Origin: Planctomycetota bacterium
GTDB taxonomy: Bacteria > Planctomycetota > J058 > JAJDCQ01
Direction of reading: 5' to 3'
NCBI GenBank assembly: GCA_029260755.1
Contig: JAJDCQ010000099.1
Location: 47,211-111,210, forward strand
Length of the DNA: 64,000 nt
Below are positions 13,570 through 21,972 of the stretch, in pieces. Position 1 is the first letter of the stretch, and each line of letters begins with the position of its first letter. The notes under the pieces are model-generated. The model made no database searches. It was given only the letters and a program-made list of their open reading frames with translations, and was not told where the DNA came from. A program made the translations under genes and the position numbers.

Positions 13570-14465
13570 CAGCGGGGGCCGGGCGGTCGCGGCCCTGGTC
13601 CCGGCCCCGGCGGCCCGGACCGTCCGTTCTCGTTCGATCCCGATGACGAGCCGCTTCCCCGGAAGGTCTGCTTCGCCTCGCCGCCCGTCTTGCCGAACTC
13701 GGCCACGAGGCGGACCGACCGGATGCCGCGCTTCTTCTCGCGCTCGTCGACGACCGTCCGGACCGACAGGACCGCCGCCGGCGTCTTCAGGCGGCCGCCG
13801 GCCAGCTCGATCGAGATCGGGCTCTTCAGCGAGTCGCCGGTCAGCACGGCGTTCGAGAGCTGGTCGTTCTTGAAGCGCAGGGCGAGGAGGTAGGCGCCCT
13901 TGGGGATCCGCTTCGACCGGAAGGTCAGGTCCTCGAGGGCGATGAAGGCGATCCGCGACACGCCCGCGTTCACCGTCTTCAGGATCTCGTCGCGGTGCTC
14001 CTCGATCGCCGCGTCGACGTCGAGGCCGGACGGCACCAGGTCGGAGACGTGCCCGAGGAGCTTCTTCGGATCGCTCGGGATCGGCGCGTGGACGATCTTG
14101 ACGAGCTCGGTCTCCGAGGTGCTCGCGCCGTCTCCGTCGTCCGAGCCGTCCGAGCTCCCGCCGCCAGACGGCGGCCCCGATCCGCCCGGACGGACGGCGC
14201 CGGCCGCCGACTCGGCCTGGCGCTGCGCCTGGGCGACGAGGCGTTCGATCGCCTGCTCGACGAGCTTCTTGATCTGGTCGACGACCGGCGGCCCGCCGGG
14301 CTTGCCGCCGCCGCCGGGTCCGGCCTTGCCCGGTCCCCGCCCCGGGCCGCCGCCGCCGGGCCTCGGGGGGCCCTGGGCGGCCGCCGGCGTGGCGACGCCG
14401 AGGACGAGGGCGAGGGCCGCGGCGAACGCGGTGACGAGCGAGGTGCGGGTGGCGCGTGGTCGCAT
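13569..14465 (-). CDS. Secreted hypothetical protein with Gly/Pro-rich low-complexity regions
   Basis: 298 residues from the ATG at 14465, chosen because GGAGAG lies ten bases upstream; an ATG nine codons earlier (14492) is in frame but lacks one. A clear signal peptide (SLVTAFAAALALVLGVATPAAAQG) is followed by Gly/Pro-rich sequence, a helix with Gln/Ala (IKKLVEQAIERLVAQAQRQ), a Ser/Gly/Asp spacer, and a folded region at about 150-270 (LLGHVSDLVPSGLDVDAAI; FRSKRIPKGAYLLALRFKN) ending in another Pro/Gly tail. No family recognised; exported, perhaps loosely bound to the envelope. Confidence 0.75.
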   Translation of the reverse strand: MRPRATRTSLVTAFAAALALVLGVATPAAAQGPPRPGGGGPGRGPGKAGPGGGGKPGGPPVVDQIKKLVEQAIERLVAQAQRQAESAAGAVRPGGSGPPSGGGSSDGSDDGDGASTSETELVKIVHAPIPSDPKKLLGHVSDLVPSGLDVDAAIEEHRDEILKTVNAGVSRIAFIALEDLTFRSKRIPKGAYLLALRFKNDQLSNAVLTGDSLKSPISIELAGGRLKTPAAVLSVRTVVDEREKKRGIRSVRLVAEFGKTGGEAKQTFRGSGSSSGSNENGRSGPPGPGPGPRPPGPR

Positions 14466-14574
14466 GGTCGACGGTCTCTCCGGGTGGGCCATCTCAGGGA
14501 TAGCCGCCTCCCTCGCTCGACGCTACCGACCGCGGCTCCTGGACGACCGCGCCCGCCGTCCTGATGATGGTGCC

Positions 14575-15306
14575 GTGACTGCCGAACCCGAAGCCGAAGA
14601 GCCGCCCGCCGAGGACGGCGATGCCGCCGCCTCGCCGTCGCCGCCCGGCGAGGGCCGGCGGCGGGAGCCCCGCTCCGGGCGGGGCTGGCGGGCGGGCTCG
14701 CCGCGCTGCCCGGGATGCGCCCTGCAGCCGCGTCTCTGCCTGTGCGGGGAGCTCCGGCGGCTCTCGCTCAGGACCCACGTGGTCGTCGTCAGCCACTGGG
14801 TCGAGCTGCGCAAGCCGTCGAACACCGCCCGCCTCGTTCCGCTGACCCTCGAGCACGGCGAGATCCGCTCCCGAGGGCAGCGCGGGGCAGCGCCCATCCT
14901 CCCGGACGAGGTCGTCCGGCCCGGACGCGTCGGGCTGCTCCTCTTCCCGAGCGAGGATGCGCGCGTCCTGGCCGCCTCGGACGCATCCCCGGAGGGGCCG
15001 CCCGTCACGCTCGTCGTCCCCGACGGGACCTGGCCTCAGGCGCGCAAGGCGGCCCGGCGGGAGCCGGCTCTCGCCGGTCTGCCGCGGGTCTGCATTCCGG
15101 ACGGCGCGCCGTCGCGCTACCGCCTGCGTCGGCACATCAATCCGAGGTTCCTCGCCACGTTCGAGTCGATCGCACGCGCCCTCGGCATCCTCGAGGGGCC
15201 CGCCGTCCAGGCCGAGCTCGAGCGCGTCTTCGACCTGATGGTCGAGCGGGTGCTCGGCACGCGCGGTCGGTTGCCGGCCGGCTGGATCAGTCGAGGAACT
15301 GCGTGA
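14575..15306 (+). CDS. DTW-domain protein, tRNA-uridine aminocarboxypropyltransferase-like
   Basis: 243 residues from a GTG at 14575; no ATG in frame gives a sensible product. The N-terminal 40 residues are acidic and disordered. A zinc-type cluster CPGCALQPRLCLCGE precedes the core, and the family motif appears as VPDGTWPQARK (D-G-T-W-x-x-A). Further conserved parts are SHWVELRKPSNTARL and RYRLRRHINPRFLATFESIA. DTW enzymes transfer the 3-amino-3-carboxypropyl group of SAM to tRNA uridine (acp3U), acting in the cytoplasm. The last 20 bp overlap the 3' end of the convergent kinase-like gene. Confidence 0.85.
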   Translation: MTAEPEAEEPPAEDGDAAASPSPPGEGRRREPRSGRGWRAGSPRCPGCALQPRLCLCGELRRLSLRTHVVVVSHWVELRKPSNTARLVPLTLEHGEIRSRGQRGAAPILPDEVVRPGRVGLLLFPSEDARVLAASDASPEGPPVTLVVPDGTWPQARKAARREPALAGLPRVCIPDGAPSRYRLRRHINPRFLATFESIARALGILEGPAVQAELERVFDLMVERVLGTRGRLPAGWISRGTA

Positions 15307-16549
15307 CGAAGATGGCCGCCGCGGCGCCGAGGGCCGCGATGAGCAGCGCGGCGAGGAGCACGCGCGAGACACCGCCGCCGGTGCCGCCGTCGGGGTTCGC
15401 GACGACGGCGGCGTCGCCCGCCGGCGCTCCGGCGAGGCGCTTCTTCGTGCCGGTGCCGGGCTTCTTACCGATCGCCTTCTCGAGATCCCGGGCGAGCTGC
15501 TGGGCGGTCGCGTACCGGTCCTCGGGGTCCTTGGCGAGGAGCCGGTCGACGATCGTCGAGGTCGCCTTGCTCACGCCCGGCTCGACCGTCGCGACCGATG
15601 GTGGGTTCTTCCGGATGATCGCGGAGACGATCGCCATCGGGGTCGGGCCCGAGAACGGTCGCTCGCCGGTGAGCGACTGGTAGAGGGTCACGCCGAGCGA
15701 GAAGAGGTCGCTTCGTCCGTCGATCTCGTGGCCGCGCACCTGCTCGGGCGACATGTAATCGGGCTTGCCGATCGCGAGCCCCTTCATCGTGACGTTCTGC
15801 TCCCCGTCGGCCCCGGGGCCGCCGGAGCGCAGCAGCCCGAACCCGCAGAGCTTCGTCTCCTTGAGCAGGATGTGCTTCGGGCGGACCGCCCGGTGGATGA
15901 GCTGGAGGCCGTGGAGGTGCTCCAGGCCGCGGGCGACGCCGAGGGCGATCTGGAGAACCTCGGCCTCGGGGAGCTTGCCGCCCGAGGAGGCGAGCTCCTC
16001 CTCGAGGGTCCAGCCCTTGTGCAGCTCCATCGAGAGCCAGTAACTGCCGCGCTCGTCGCCGGCGTCGATCAGCCGGATCAGGTTGGGATGGGCGATCGCC
16101 TGCATGCCACGCGCTTCGCGGACGAAGCGCTTCCCGGCCGTCGGATTGCGGTCGACCTTCTCCTTCGGCAGCACCTTGAGGGCGACCTCGCCGCCGTCGG
16201 GCGCGCGCGCGTGGAACACGCTGCTGTGCTTGTCGCCGAGGCGGCGTCCGACGACGTAGCCGGCGACCTCGCGTCCGACGAGCGCCTCGGCGTTCGGGAG
16301 CTGCTGTGGGGCGGTCACTGCCTGGATGTCGCTGCTCCCGGGCGTCGTTCGATCGAGCGCCTGGATCTGGTCGGACGAGGCCGACATGGCCTCCATCGCG
16401 GCCGCCTGGCGCGCCGCCTGAGCCTCGGGCGAGTCGTCGGAGAGGGGGACGACCAGGCGCCAGCCGCACGCCGTGCACTTCCCGGCCCGCCCGGCCATCT
16501 CGGCGGGGACGCTGAAGCTCTTGCCGCATTTGCATTGAACCAGGATCAC
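15287..16549 (-). CDS. Predicted pseudokinase with N-terminal zinc ribbon and C-terminal TM (copy 1)
   Basis: 420 residues from a GTG at 16549 with GGAG upstream. Residues 1-35 hold a zinc ribbon (CKCG...CTACG). Residues 95-365 are a Hanks-type kinase fold with VALK (122-125) and MSPEQ intact. The catalytic loop reads HRAVRPKH at 219-226 instead of HRDxKPxN, and the metal-binding DFG reads GFG (CGFG at 235-238). The glycine loop is also degenerate (LGDKHSS). Both catalytic aspartates are missing, so phosphotransfer is unlikely. One C-terminal helix (VLLAALLIAALGAAAAIF) anchors it with the kinase fold in the cytoplasm. It follows a paralogue with the same substitutions, 16 bp away. A scaffold or allosteric role is inferred. 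Confidence 0.9.
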   Translation of the reverse strand: MILVQCKCGKSFSVPAEMAGRAGKCTACGWRLVVPLSDDSPEAQAARQAAAMEAMSASSDQIQALDRTTPGSSDIQAVTAPQQLPNAEALVGREVAGYVVGRRLGDKHSSVFHARAPDGGEVALKVLPKEKVDRNPTAGKRFVREARGMQAIAHPNLIRLIDAGDERGSYWLSMELHKGWTLEEELASSGGKLPEAEVLQIALGVARGLEHLHGLQLIHRAVRPKHILLKETKLCGFGLLRSGGPGADGEQNVTMKGLAIGKPDYMSPEQVRGHEIDGRSDLFSLGVTLYQSLTGERPFSGPTPMAIVSAIIRKNPPSVATVEPGVSKATSTIVDRLLAKDPEDRYATAQQLARDLEKAIGKKPGTGTKKRLAGAPAGDAAVVANPDGGTGGGVSRVLLAALLIAALGAAAAIFVTQFLD

Positions 16550-16565
16550 GGTCGACTCCGTCCGC

Positions 16566-17615
16566 TCATCCCAGCCCGAGGTCGGTCAGGAGCTGCTTCG
16601 CCGTCGCGTAGCGGCCGTCGGGGTCCTTCGCCATCAGACGCTCGACCACGCGCGAGATCGCGGCGCTCACTCCGGGGGCGCGCTCGTGGACCGGCGGAGG
16701 GTTGGTCCGCAGGATCGCCATGACGAGCTGCATCGGGCTCTCGCCGCGGAACGGGAGCGCCCCGGTGAGGGCCTGGTAGAGGGTGACGCCGAGGGAGAAG
16801 AGGTCACTTCGACCGTCGAGGTCCTGACCGCGGACCTGCTCGGGCGACATGTAGTCGGGCTTGCCGATCACCTGACCCTTCTGGGTGACGTCGTGCGCCT
16901 CGGTCCCGGGTCCGACGACCCGCAGCAGGCCGAAGCCGCACAGCTTGGTCGTCTTGAGGAGGATGTGCTTCGGCCGGACCGCCCGGTGGACGAGCCCCTG
17001 CGCGTGAAGGTGCTCGAGGCCTCGCGCCACGTCGACGGCGATCGAGACGGCGTCGGCCTCGGGGAGCTTGCCGCCCGAGGAGGAGAGCTCCTCCTCGAGG
17101 TCCCAGCCCTTGTGGAGCTCCATCGCGAGGTAGTAGCTGCCGAGCTCCTCACCCGCGTCGAACATCCGGATGAGGTTCGGATGAGTGATCCCCGAGAGGG
17201 CGCGCGCCTCGCGGAGGAAGCGCTTCGCCGTGATCGGGTTGCGGTCGATCTTCTCCCGCGGGAGCACCTTGAGGGCGACCTCGTCGCGGTTCGGCGCGCG
17301 GGCGTGGAAGACGCTGCTCCGCTCTCCGCCGAGGCGGCGCCCGACGACGTAGCCGGCGACCTCGCGGCCGACGAGCACCTCCGCGGTCGGGAGCTCGCCG
17401 GGCTTTCGTACCGCCTCGATCTCGCCGCTGCTGCTCTCCCGGCCGATCGCGCGGAGCTGGTCCGAGGAGGCGGCGAGGGCCGCCTCCATCGCCGGCGATC
17501 CTTCGGCGAGCGGGACCGTCAACCGCTCGTGGCAAACGGTGCATCGGCCGGTCCGCCCGGCGAGCTCGTCGGGGACGCTGAAGCGCTTGCCGCATCGGCA
17601 TTCAACGAGGATCAC
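16566..17615 (-). CDS. Predicted pseudokinase with N-terminal zinc ribbon (copy 2, no TM)
   Basis: 349 residues from a GTG at 17615 (MILVECRCG), preceded by GAGAG. It is a paralogue of the downstream gene: the same zinc ribbon (CRCG...CTVCH), linker and kinase fold, and again HRAVRPKH in place of HRDxKPxN and CGFG in place of DFG, with the glycine loop altered to LGGERSS. The kinase lysine (VALKVL) and MSPEQVRG are kept. It ends at QLLTDLGLG right after the kinase fold, without the membrane helix, so it should be soluble. Keeping identical losses in two copies suggests a selected non-catalytic function, such as ATP- or partner-binding. Confidence 0.88.
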   Translation of the reverse strand: MILVECRCGKRFSVPDELAGRTGRCTVCHERLTVPLAEGSPAMEAALAASSDQLRAIGRESSSGEIEAVRKPGELPTAEVLVGREVAGYVVGRRLGGERSSVFHARAPNRDEVALKVLPREKIDRNPITAKRFLREARALSGITHPNLIRMFDAGEELGSYYLAMELHKGWDLEEELSSSGGKLPEADAVSIAVDVARGLEHLHAQGLVHRAVRPKHILLKTTKLCGFGLLRVVGPGTEAHDVTQKGQVIGKPDYMSPEQVRGQDLDGRSDLFSLGVTLYQALTGALPFRGESPMQLVMAILRTNPPPVHERAPGVSAAISRVVERLMAKDPDGRYATAKQLLTDLGLG

Positions 17616-17746
17616 GGTCGCTCTCGGTCGATCATGGCGGACGCCGTGATGATGGTCGGTCGGGGCCCCCGCCGTCAAACCCGGGACGGGATCGTCCGGG
17701 TTCTCGACGGGGCGGTCTCCGCGTGAGAACGAGAGCGTGAAGGAGG

Positions 17747-19477
17747 TCAGGCCCAGATGACCTTCTGGTTCGCCTTGTACCACTCCTCGGTCTTCGGGCC
17801 GTAGGTATCCTCGACGACGCTTCGCTTGAGCTTCATCGTCGGGGTGAGGAAGCCGTTCTCGATCGCCCACTCGTCGGAGATGACGACGAGGAACTGCATT
17901 CGCTCGAACGGCTCGATCTGACCGTTGACCCGGGCGAGGAGCGCCTCGAGCTTCGGGGTCAGCTCCGTCTGGGACTCGTTGCTGAGCTCCTTCCGAAGGG
18001 TCTCGTTCAGCTGGACGAGGGCGTGGGGCGCGGGCATGCCGGAGCCGCCGACGCACGAGAGCTCGATCGCGTCGTCGGAGTTGATCGCGTTCTCGATCGG
18101 GGCCGGGGCGACGTACTTCCCCTTGCTCGTCTTGAAGAGCTCCTTGGTCCGACCGGTCACCCGGAGGGTCTGATCCGCCGGGTCGATCTCGCCCCGGTCG
18201 CCCGTCTTGAGGTAGCCGTCCTCGGTGAAGGAGTCCTTCGACATCTCGGGCTCCTTGTAGTAGCCCACCATGTTGACCGGGCTCTTCACGAGGATCTCAC
18301 CCTCCTCGCTCAGCTTCACGTCGCAGCCGGTCATCGGCGCGCCGACCCGACCGGCGCGGACCGCGCCCGGGCGGGTGAAGTGGCTGTAGCAGAAGTTCTC
18401 GCTCATGGCGTACCCCTCGAGCAGCTCGACGCCGAGGGCGTTGTACCAGGCGATCAGCTCCGGCGGGATCGGCGCCGAGCCGCTGACGGCGAGCCGGCAC
18501 TGGTCGAGGCCGAGCCCGGTCAGGATCTTGTTCTTCACGATCCCGCTGAGGATCGGGATCTTGGTGAAGAGGTTGAACTTCTTCGGCGGCATCTTCTTGA
18601 AGACGCCGAGCTGGAACTTGAGCCACAGCCGCGGCACCGACTGGAAGACGGTCGGGCGCGCCCGCTGGATGTCCTTGACGAACGTCTCGAGCGACTCGGC
18701 GAAGAAGACGTGCGTCCCGTTGTAGATCGAGCAGCCCTCGATCGCCGCGCGCTCGAAGACGTGGGCGAGCGGGAGGTAGGACATGACGCGATCTTCGCTC
18801 GTCAGCTTGAGGAGCGGCGCGAAGCCCTTCTGCGCGCGCGCCAGGTTGCCGAAGTCGTGGGCGACGCCCTTGGGCTGCCCGGTGCTCCCGGAGGTGTAGA
18901 CGAGGATCGCGAGCTCATCGGCCGATCGGGTGGGGCTGCCCTCGATCGGATCGGTCTCCTTCACGATGTCGTTCCACGTCGGGTAGTCGTTCTTCGGGCT
19001 GAGCGGGTAGCTGATGCAGGGCATGTCGTCGGGGACGCCCGGTTTCATTCCGTCCCAGCCGTCGAGCTTGCCGACGAAGAGGAGCTTGCTCTCGCTGTGC
19101 TCGAGGATGTAGCTGATCGTGTCGGGCGTGAGCGTCGGGTAGAGGGCGACCGAGGTGTAGCCCGCCATCCAGATGGCGAGGTCGGTCATGATGAAGTGGG
19201 CGCAGTTCTTCGAGAGGATCGCGATCGAGCTGCCGGCCGGGAAGCCCTTCGCCTTGAGGTGCGCCGCCATCCGGCGCGCGCCGTCGAGCGTCTGCTTCCA
19301 GGTGAACTCGACGACCTCGCCGCCGCCGATCGGCTGGGTCATGTAGACGGCGTCGCCGCGCTCGCGCTCCCAGAAGTAGGCGCGCTGCAGCGGCAGGTCG
19401 CTGTCCTCGATCGGCAGCTTCGCCTGATTCTCCTTGGCGGCCTTGAGGTCCGGCAGGGTCGTCGCGAGCTCGGTCAT
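17747..19477 (-). CDS. Long-chain acyl-CoA synthetase (AMP-binding, FAA/FadD15-like)
   Basis: 576 residues. The P-loop motif YTSGSTGQPKGV, the A5 region (LLEGYAMSENF), the A7/A8 motifs (YLKTGDRGEID; GRTKELFKTSKGKYVAPAPIEN) and a C-terminal LKRSVVEDTYG identify an adenylate-forming ligase of the long-chain acyl-CoA synthetase type. It activates a fatty acid with ATP and CoA via an acyl-AMP. Two adjacent ATG codons exist (19480, 19477); GGGAGAGAG is better spaced for the second. No partner genes adjoin it; the pseudokinase pair downstream is 131 bp away. The exact chain length is not readable. Confidence 0.9.
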   Translation of the reverse strand: MTELATTLPDLKAAKENQAKLPIEDSDLPLQRAYFWERERGDAVYMTQPIGGGEVVEFTWKQTLDGARRMAAHLKAKGFPAGSSIAILSKNCAHFIMTDLAIWMAGYTSVALYPTLTPDTISYILEHSESKLLFVGKLDGWDGMKPGVPDDMPCISYPLSPKNDYPTWNDIVKETDPIEGSPTRSADELAILVYTSGSTGQPKGVAHDFGNLARAQKGFAPLLKLTSEDRVMSYLPLAHVFERAAIEGCSIYNGTHVFFAESLETFVKDIQRARPTVFQSVPRLWLKFQLGVFKKMPPKKFNLFTKIPILSGIVKNKILTGLGLDQCRLAVSGSAPIPPELIAWYNALGVELLEGYAMSENFCYSHFTRPGAVRAGRVGAPMTGCDVKLSEEGEILVKSPVNMVGYYKEPEMSKDSFTEDGYLKTGDRGEIDPADQTLRVTGRTKELFKTSKGKYVAPAPIENAINSDDAIELSCVGGSGMPAPHALVQLNETLRKELSNESQTELTPKLEALLARVNGQIEPFERMQFLVVISDEWAIENGFLTPTMKLKRSVVEDTYGPKTEEWYKANQKVIWA

Positions 19478-19625
19478 CATCTCTCTCCCAATGAGCGGTG
19501 TTCGGCCGGGGTCCTGGCCCCGGCGGCCGAACAGGATAGACGAGGCGGCCCGCGAGGGCCAAGGGGCCGCCGGGGTGGGGGCGTCCCCGATCCGACCCGT
19601 GCGCCCCGTGGTCCGCCGCCGTAGC

Positions 19626-20060
19626 ATGACCTCCATGGCCGAGCCGAACGAGATCGCCGCACGCAACCGTCGCTGGGACGTGGTCTTCGGTGTGATCGCG
19701 GTCGCCTTCCTCGCCGCGTCGGCGTTCCACGCCTGGCGGGCGATCGACCCGGTCGCGGGCGATCCGACCTCGCCGGCGCGCCACACGTTCTGGATCTTCG
19801 CCGACATCGTGACGGCGGCGGCGGTCTTCTTCCGGCCCCCCTACATCGTGGTGGCGTTCACGCTCTTCCTCGGCCAGCAGCTTTACAGCCACGGCTCGTC
19901 CGCGCTCGAGGCCTGGCTCGAGCGGAGCGAGGTCTCGGGCGGCGACTGGCTGATCGTCGTCTGCATGCCGACGTTCTACGCCCTGATCTGCATCGACGCG
20001 CGGCGCCGCGCGCGCGCGCGAGCCGCCGACGCGCCGAGCGAACCAGAGTCGGCGCGATGA
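19626..20060 (+). CDS. Small hypothetical membrane protein
   Basis: 144 residues if started at the ATG at 19626 (MTSMAEPN), 141 from the ATG at 19635. Four hydrophobic stretches suggest membrane helices (VVFGVIAVAFLAASAF; FWIFADIVTAAAVFF; YIVVAFTLFLGQQLY; WLIVVCMPTFYALI) with a basic, disordered C-terminal tail. No family recognised. It is divergent from the acyl-CoA synthetase across about 150 bp and ends right at the left arm of a palindromic element. Confidence 0.7.
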   Translation: MTSMAEPNEIAARNRRWDVVFGVIAVAFLAASAFHAWRAIDPVAGDPTSPARHTFWIFADIVTAAAVFFRPPYIVVAFTLFLGQQLYSHGSSALEAWLERSEVSGGDWLIVVCMPTFYALICIDARRRARARAADAPSEPESAR

Positions 20061-20266
20061 AGATGGAACCACGGAGGCACGGAGACACGGAGGATCCTCC
20101 GAGAGGCCGCCGAAGGGGGCTTTCGATCGAGGCGCGGTAGGGCTCGGGGTCACCCCCCTCCTCGACGCGTCGGTCCCGAATGAAGGCGAGACCGTCGAGC
20201 AGTCTCCGAGGCCCCTCCGTGTCTCCGTGCCTCCGTGGTTTCATCCCTTCGCCGAAGGCGAAGCCG
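20056..20266. repeat. Palindromic CACGGAG-type repeat element (copy 1)
   Basis: A perfect 27-bp inverted repeat, arms 20067-20093 and 20214-20240, built of CACGGAG units (right arm CCTCCGTGTCTCCGTG...). The outer GATGA / TCATC (20056-20060 and 20241-20245) extends the pairing past a 6-nt bulge. A short hairpin CTTCGCCGAAGGCGAAG follows at 20248-20264. The 120-bp interior has no ORF. It fills the intergenic space between convergent genes and has a relative at 59580-59809, so it looks like a non-coding, MITE-like or REP-like dispersed element. Confidence 0.7.
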
Positions 20267-20269
20267 CCG

Positions 20270-21910
20270 CTAACGCTTCCCGCCGCCCTGGCCGTAGCGC
20301 TCCTCCATCGCCTTCCGGATCCGCTCGGTCGCTTCCTCGGCGCCCTGCTCGAACCACGCGAGCTCGGGCCGGGCGAGGATCCCGTCGATGACCTTCTCGA
20401 CGGCCTTGGCCGCCTCCTCCTCGCCGTGTGCGGCGGCTTCGTGGGCCATCTCGCGGGCCTGCGGGATGAACTGCATGTAGAAGCGGTCGGCCACCTCGTA
20501 CATGCCGTGCCAGTGGGTGTAGTCGGGCGCCATCATGCTCGCCCCGTGCCGCGCCCGGCGCCCCTCGTGGTGCCAGAGGAAGAACCAGGTCCACTCGATC
20601 TCCTCGTCGAACTGCGTCTTGCTCCGGAGACCGTTCGCGAGGAGCGCGGCCATGATCTTCTGGCCGGGCTTGGCGAACTTCTCGTTGAAGAGGATGACCA
20701 GGTCGTCGTACTGCCGGTAGAAGGCGCTCACGTAGTCCTGGGTGTGGCAGTGGCGGCACCCGTCCGTCATCCGGTTGCGCTTCTCCTGCCACGTGTCGGT
20801 GACGAGGTTCGCGCGCTTCGCCGGGTCGGTCTCCGTGACGATCTGGTGGTCCGGATCGGTGTCCATCCGGAGGGAGACCGGCGGGCGGTTGGTCCAGCTG
20901 ATTCGCTCGCCCGGGTCGTGGGTCGTCGCCTGTCGGGTGTTGGCCGACATGTGGCAGGTGGCGCACGTCGGCGCGGCGGCGTAGTCGACGCCCAGGACCC
21001 AGGTGTCCGCGTCGAGGTTCATCTTCTCGCGCAGGTCCCGGTAGGCGACGCCGTGCTTGCTCTCCTCGTAGACCTCCTTCTGGGGATGGTCGGGGCCGAG
21101 GTGGCACTTGCCGCAGTTCTCGGGCTGGCGCGCGCGCCGCGGACTGAAGTCGTGGCGGCTGTGGCACGCGGAGCACGAGCCCCGCGAGCCATCCAGGTTG
21201 ATCCGGCCGATGCCCGTGTTGGGCCAGCTGCCGGCGTCGAGGAGGGGCTTGCCCTGGTCGTTCTTGGCGATCCGGGCGACGGCCGCGGTGTCGGTCGGCT
21301 TCCCCGCGTCGTCGGGCTTCAGGTCATCGACGGTGATGCTCTTGCCGTCGGTCGCCTCGAGGGCGACCTTGCTCCCGTGGCACTGAAGGCAGCCGGACTG
21401 GGCGCTCGCCATCCCGTTCACCATCTCGGGGCCGCCGCCCGGCGTCGTCGAATGCGGACTGAACCTGGTGCGGCTGCCCTCGACCGTCTCGGCCAGGAAG
21501 TTGTCGAGCGACGCCAGGATGTTCCCGGCCTTGCTGTGATGGGATGCGGCGAACTCGCTCGCCTCCTTCTCGTGGCATCGCGCGCAGTCGCGCGGCGTCA
21601 CGATCGTGGCGATCCGCCAGCCCTCGTGGTCGAAGCCGTCGGCGTCGGTCTTCGCCGCCTCGTGGCACTCGACGCAGCCGACGCCCTTCTCGGCGTGGGT
21701 GCTGCCCTCCCAGTGGGCGATGATCCCGGGCGTCTGCTCGGAGTGGCACTTCACGCACCGCTCGCTCGAGGCCGGAACGGCGATCGGCGCGGTCGAGAGG
21801 CCTGCCTCGTGCTCTCTCCGCGTCACCTCCATCCATTGAACGAGGACGAGCGACGCGAGGAAGAGGAAGCCGAGGGCGCCGATGATGAGCTTCTTGGTTT
21901 CGAGGGTCAT
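20270..21910 (-). CDS. Octaheme cytochrome c of the hydroxylamine oxidoreductase (HAO) family, membrane-anchored
   Basis: 546 residues from the ATG at 21910; an earlier GTG at 21973 touching the cytochrome b stop is an alternative. One N-terminal anchor (LIIGALGFLFLASLVLVQW) is followed by eight CxxCH heme sites at 52, 79, 109, 174, 246, 266, 316 and 385, the count and spacing of HAO-like octaheme cytochromes. The C-terminal part has the HAO-type region RHGASMMAPDYTHWHGMYE; Tyr464 in DYTHWHG is a candidate for the tyrosine that cross-links to the catalytic heme in oxidative HAOs, but an alignment is needed. The protein acts outside the membrane. It is the last gene after Rieske and cytochrome b and takes the place of cytochrome c1. 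Substrate (hydroxylamine, nitrite or other nitrogen oxide) is not determined. Confidence 0.9.
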   Translation of the reverse strand: MTLETKKLIIGALGFLFLASLVLVQWMEVTRREHEAGLSTAPIAVPASSERCVKCHSEQTPGIIAHWEGSTHAEKGVGCVECHEAAKTDADGFDHEGWRIATIVTPRDCARCHEKEASEFAASHHSKAGNILASLDNFLAETVEGSRTRFSPHSTTPGGGPEMVNGMASAQSGCLQCHGSKVALEATDGKSITVDDLKPDDAGKPTDTAAVARIAKNDQGKPLLDAGSWPNTGIGRINLDGSRGSCSACHSRHDFSPRRARQPENCGKCHLGPDHPQKEVYEESKHGVAYRDLREKMNLDADTWVLGVDYAAAPTCATCHMSANTRQATTHDPGERISWTNRPPVSLRMDTDPDHQIVTETDPAKRANLVTDTWQEKRNRMTDGCRHCHTQDYVSAFYRQYDDLVILFNEKFAKPGQKIMAALLANGLRSKTQFDEEIEWTWFFLWHHEGRRARHGASMMAPDYTHWHGMYEVADRFYMQFIPQAREMAHEAAAHGEEEAAKAVEKVIDGILARPELAWFEQGAEEATERIRKAMEERYGQGGGKR

Positions 21911-21972
21911 GGTCTCAGGGTTCGCTTCCTTGAGGGCTCGCGGTCGAGCGTTCGCTTCTTCTTCGGGACTCA

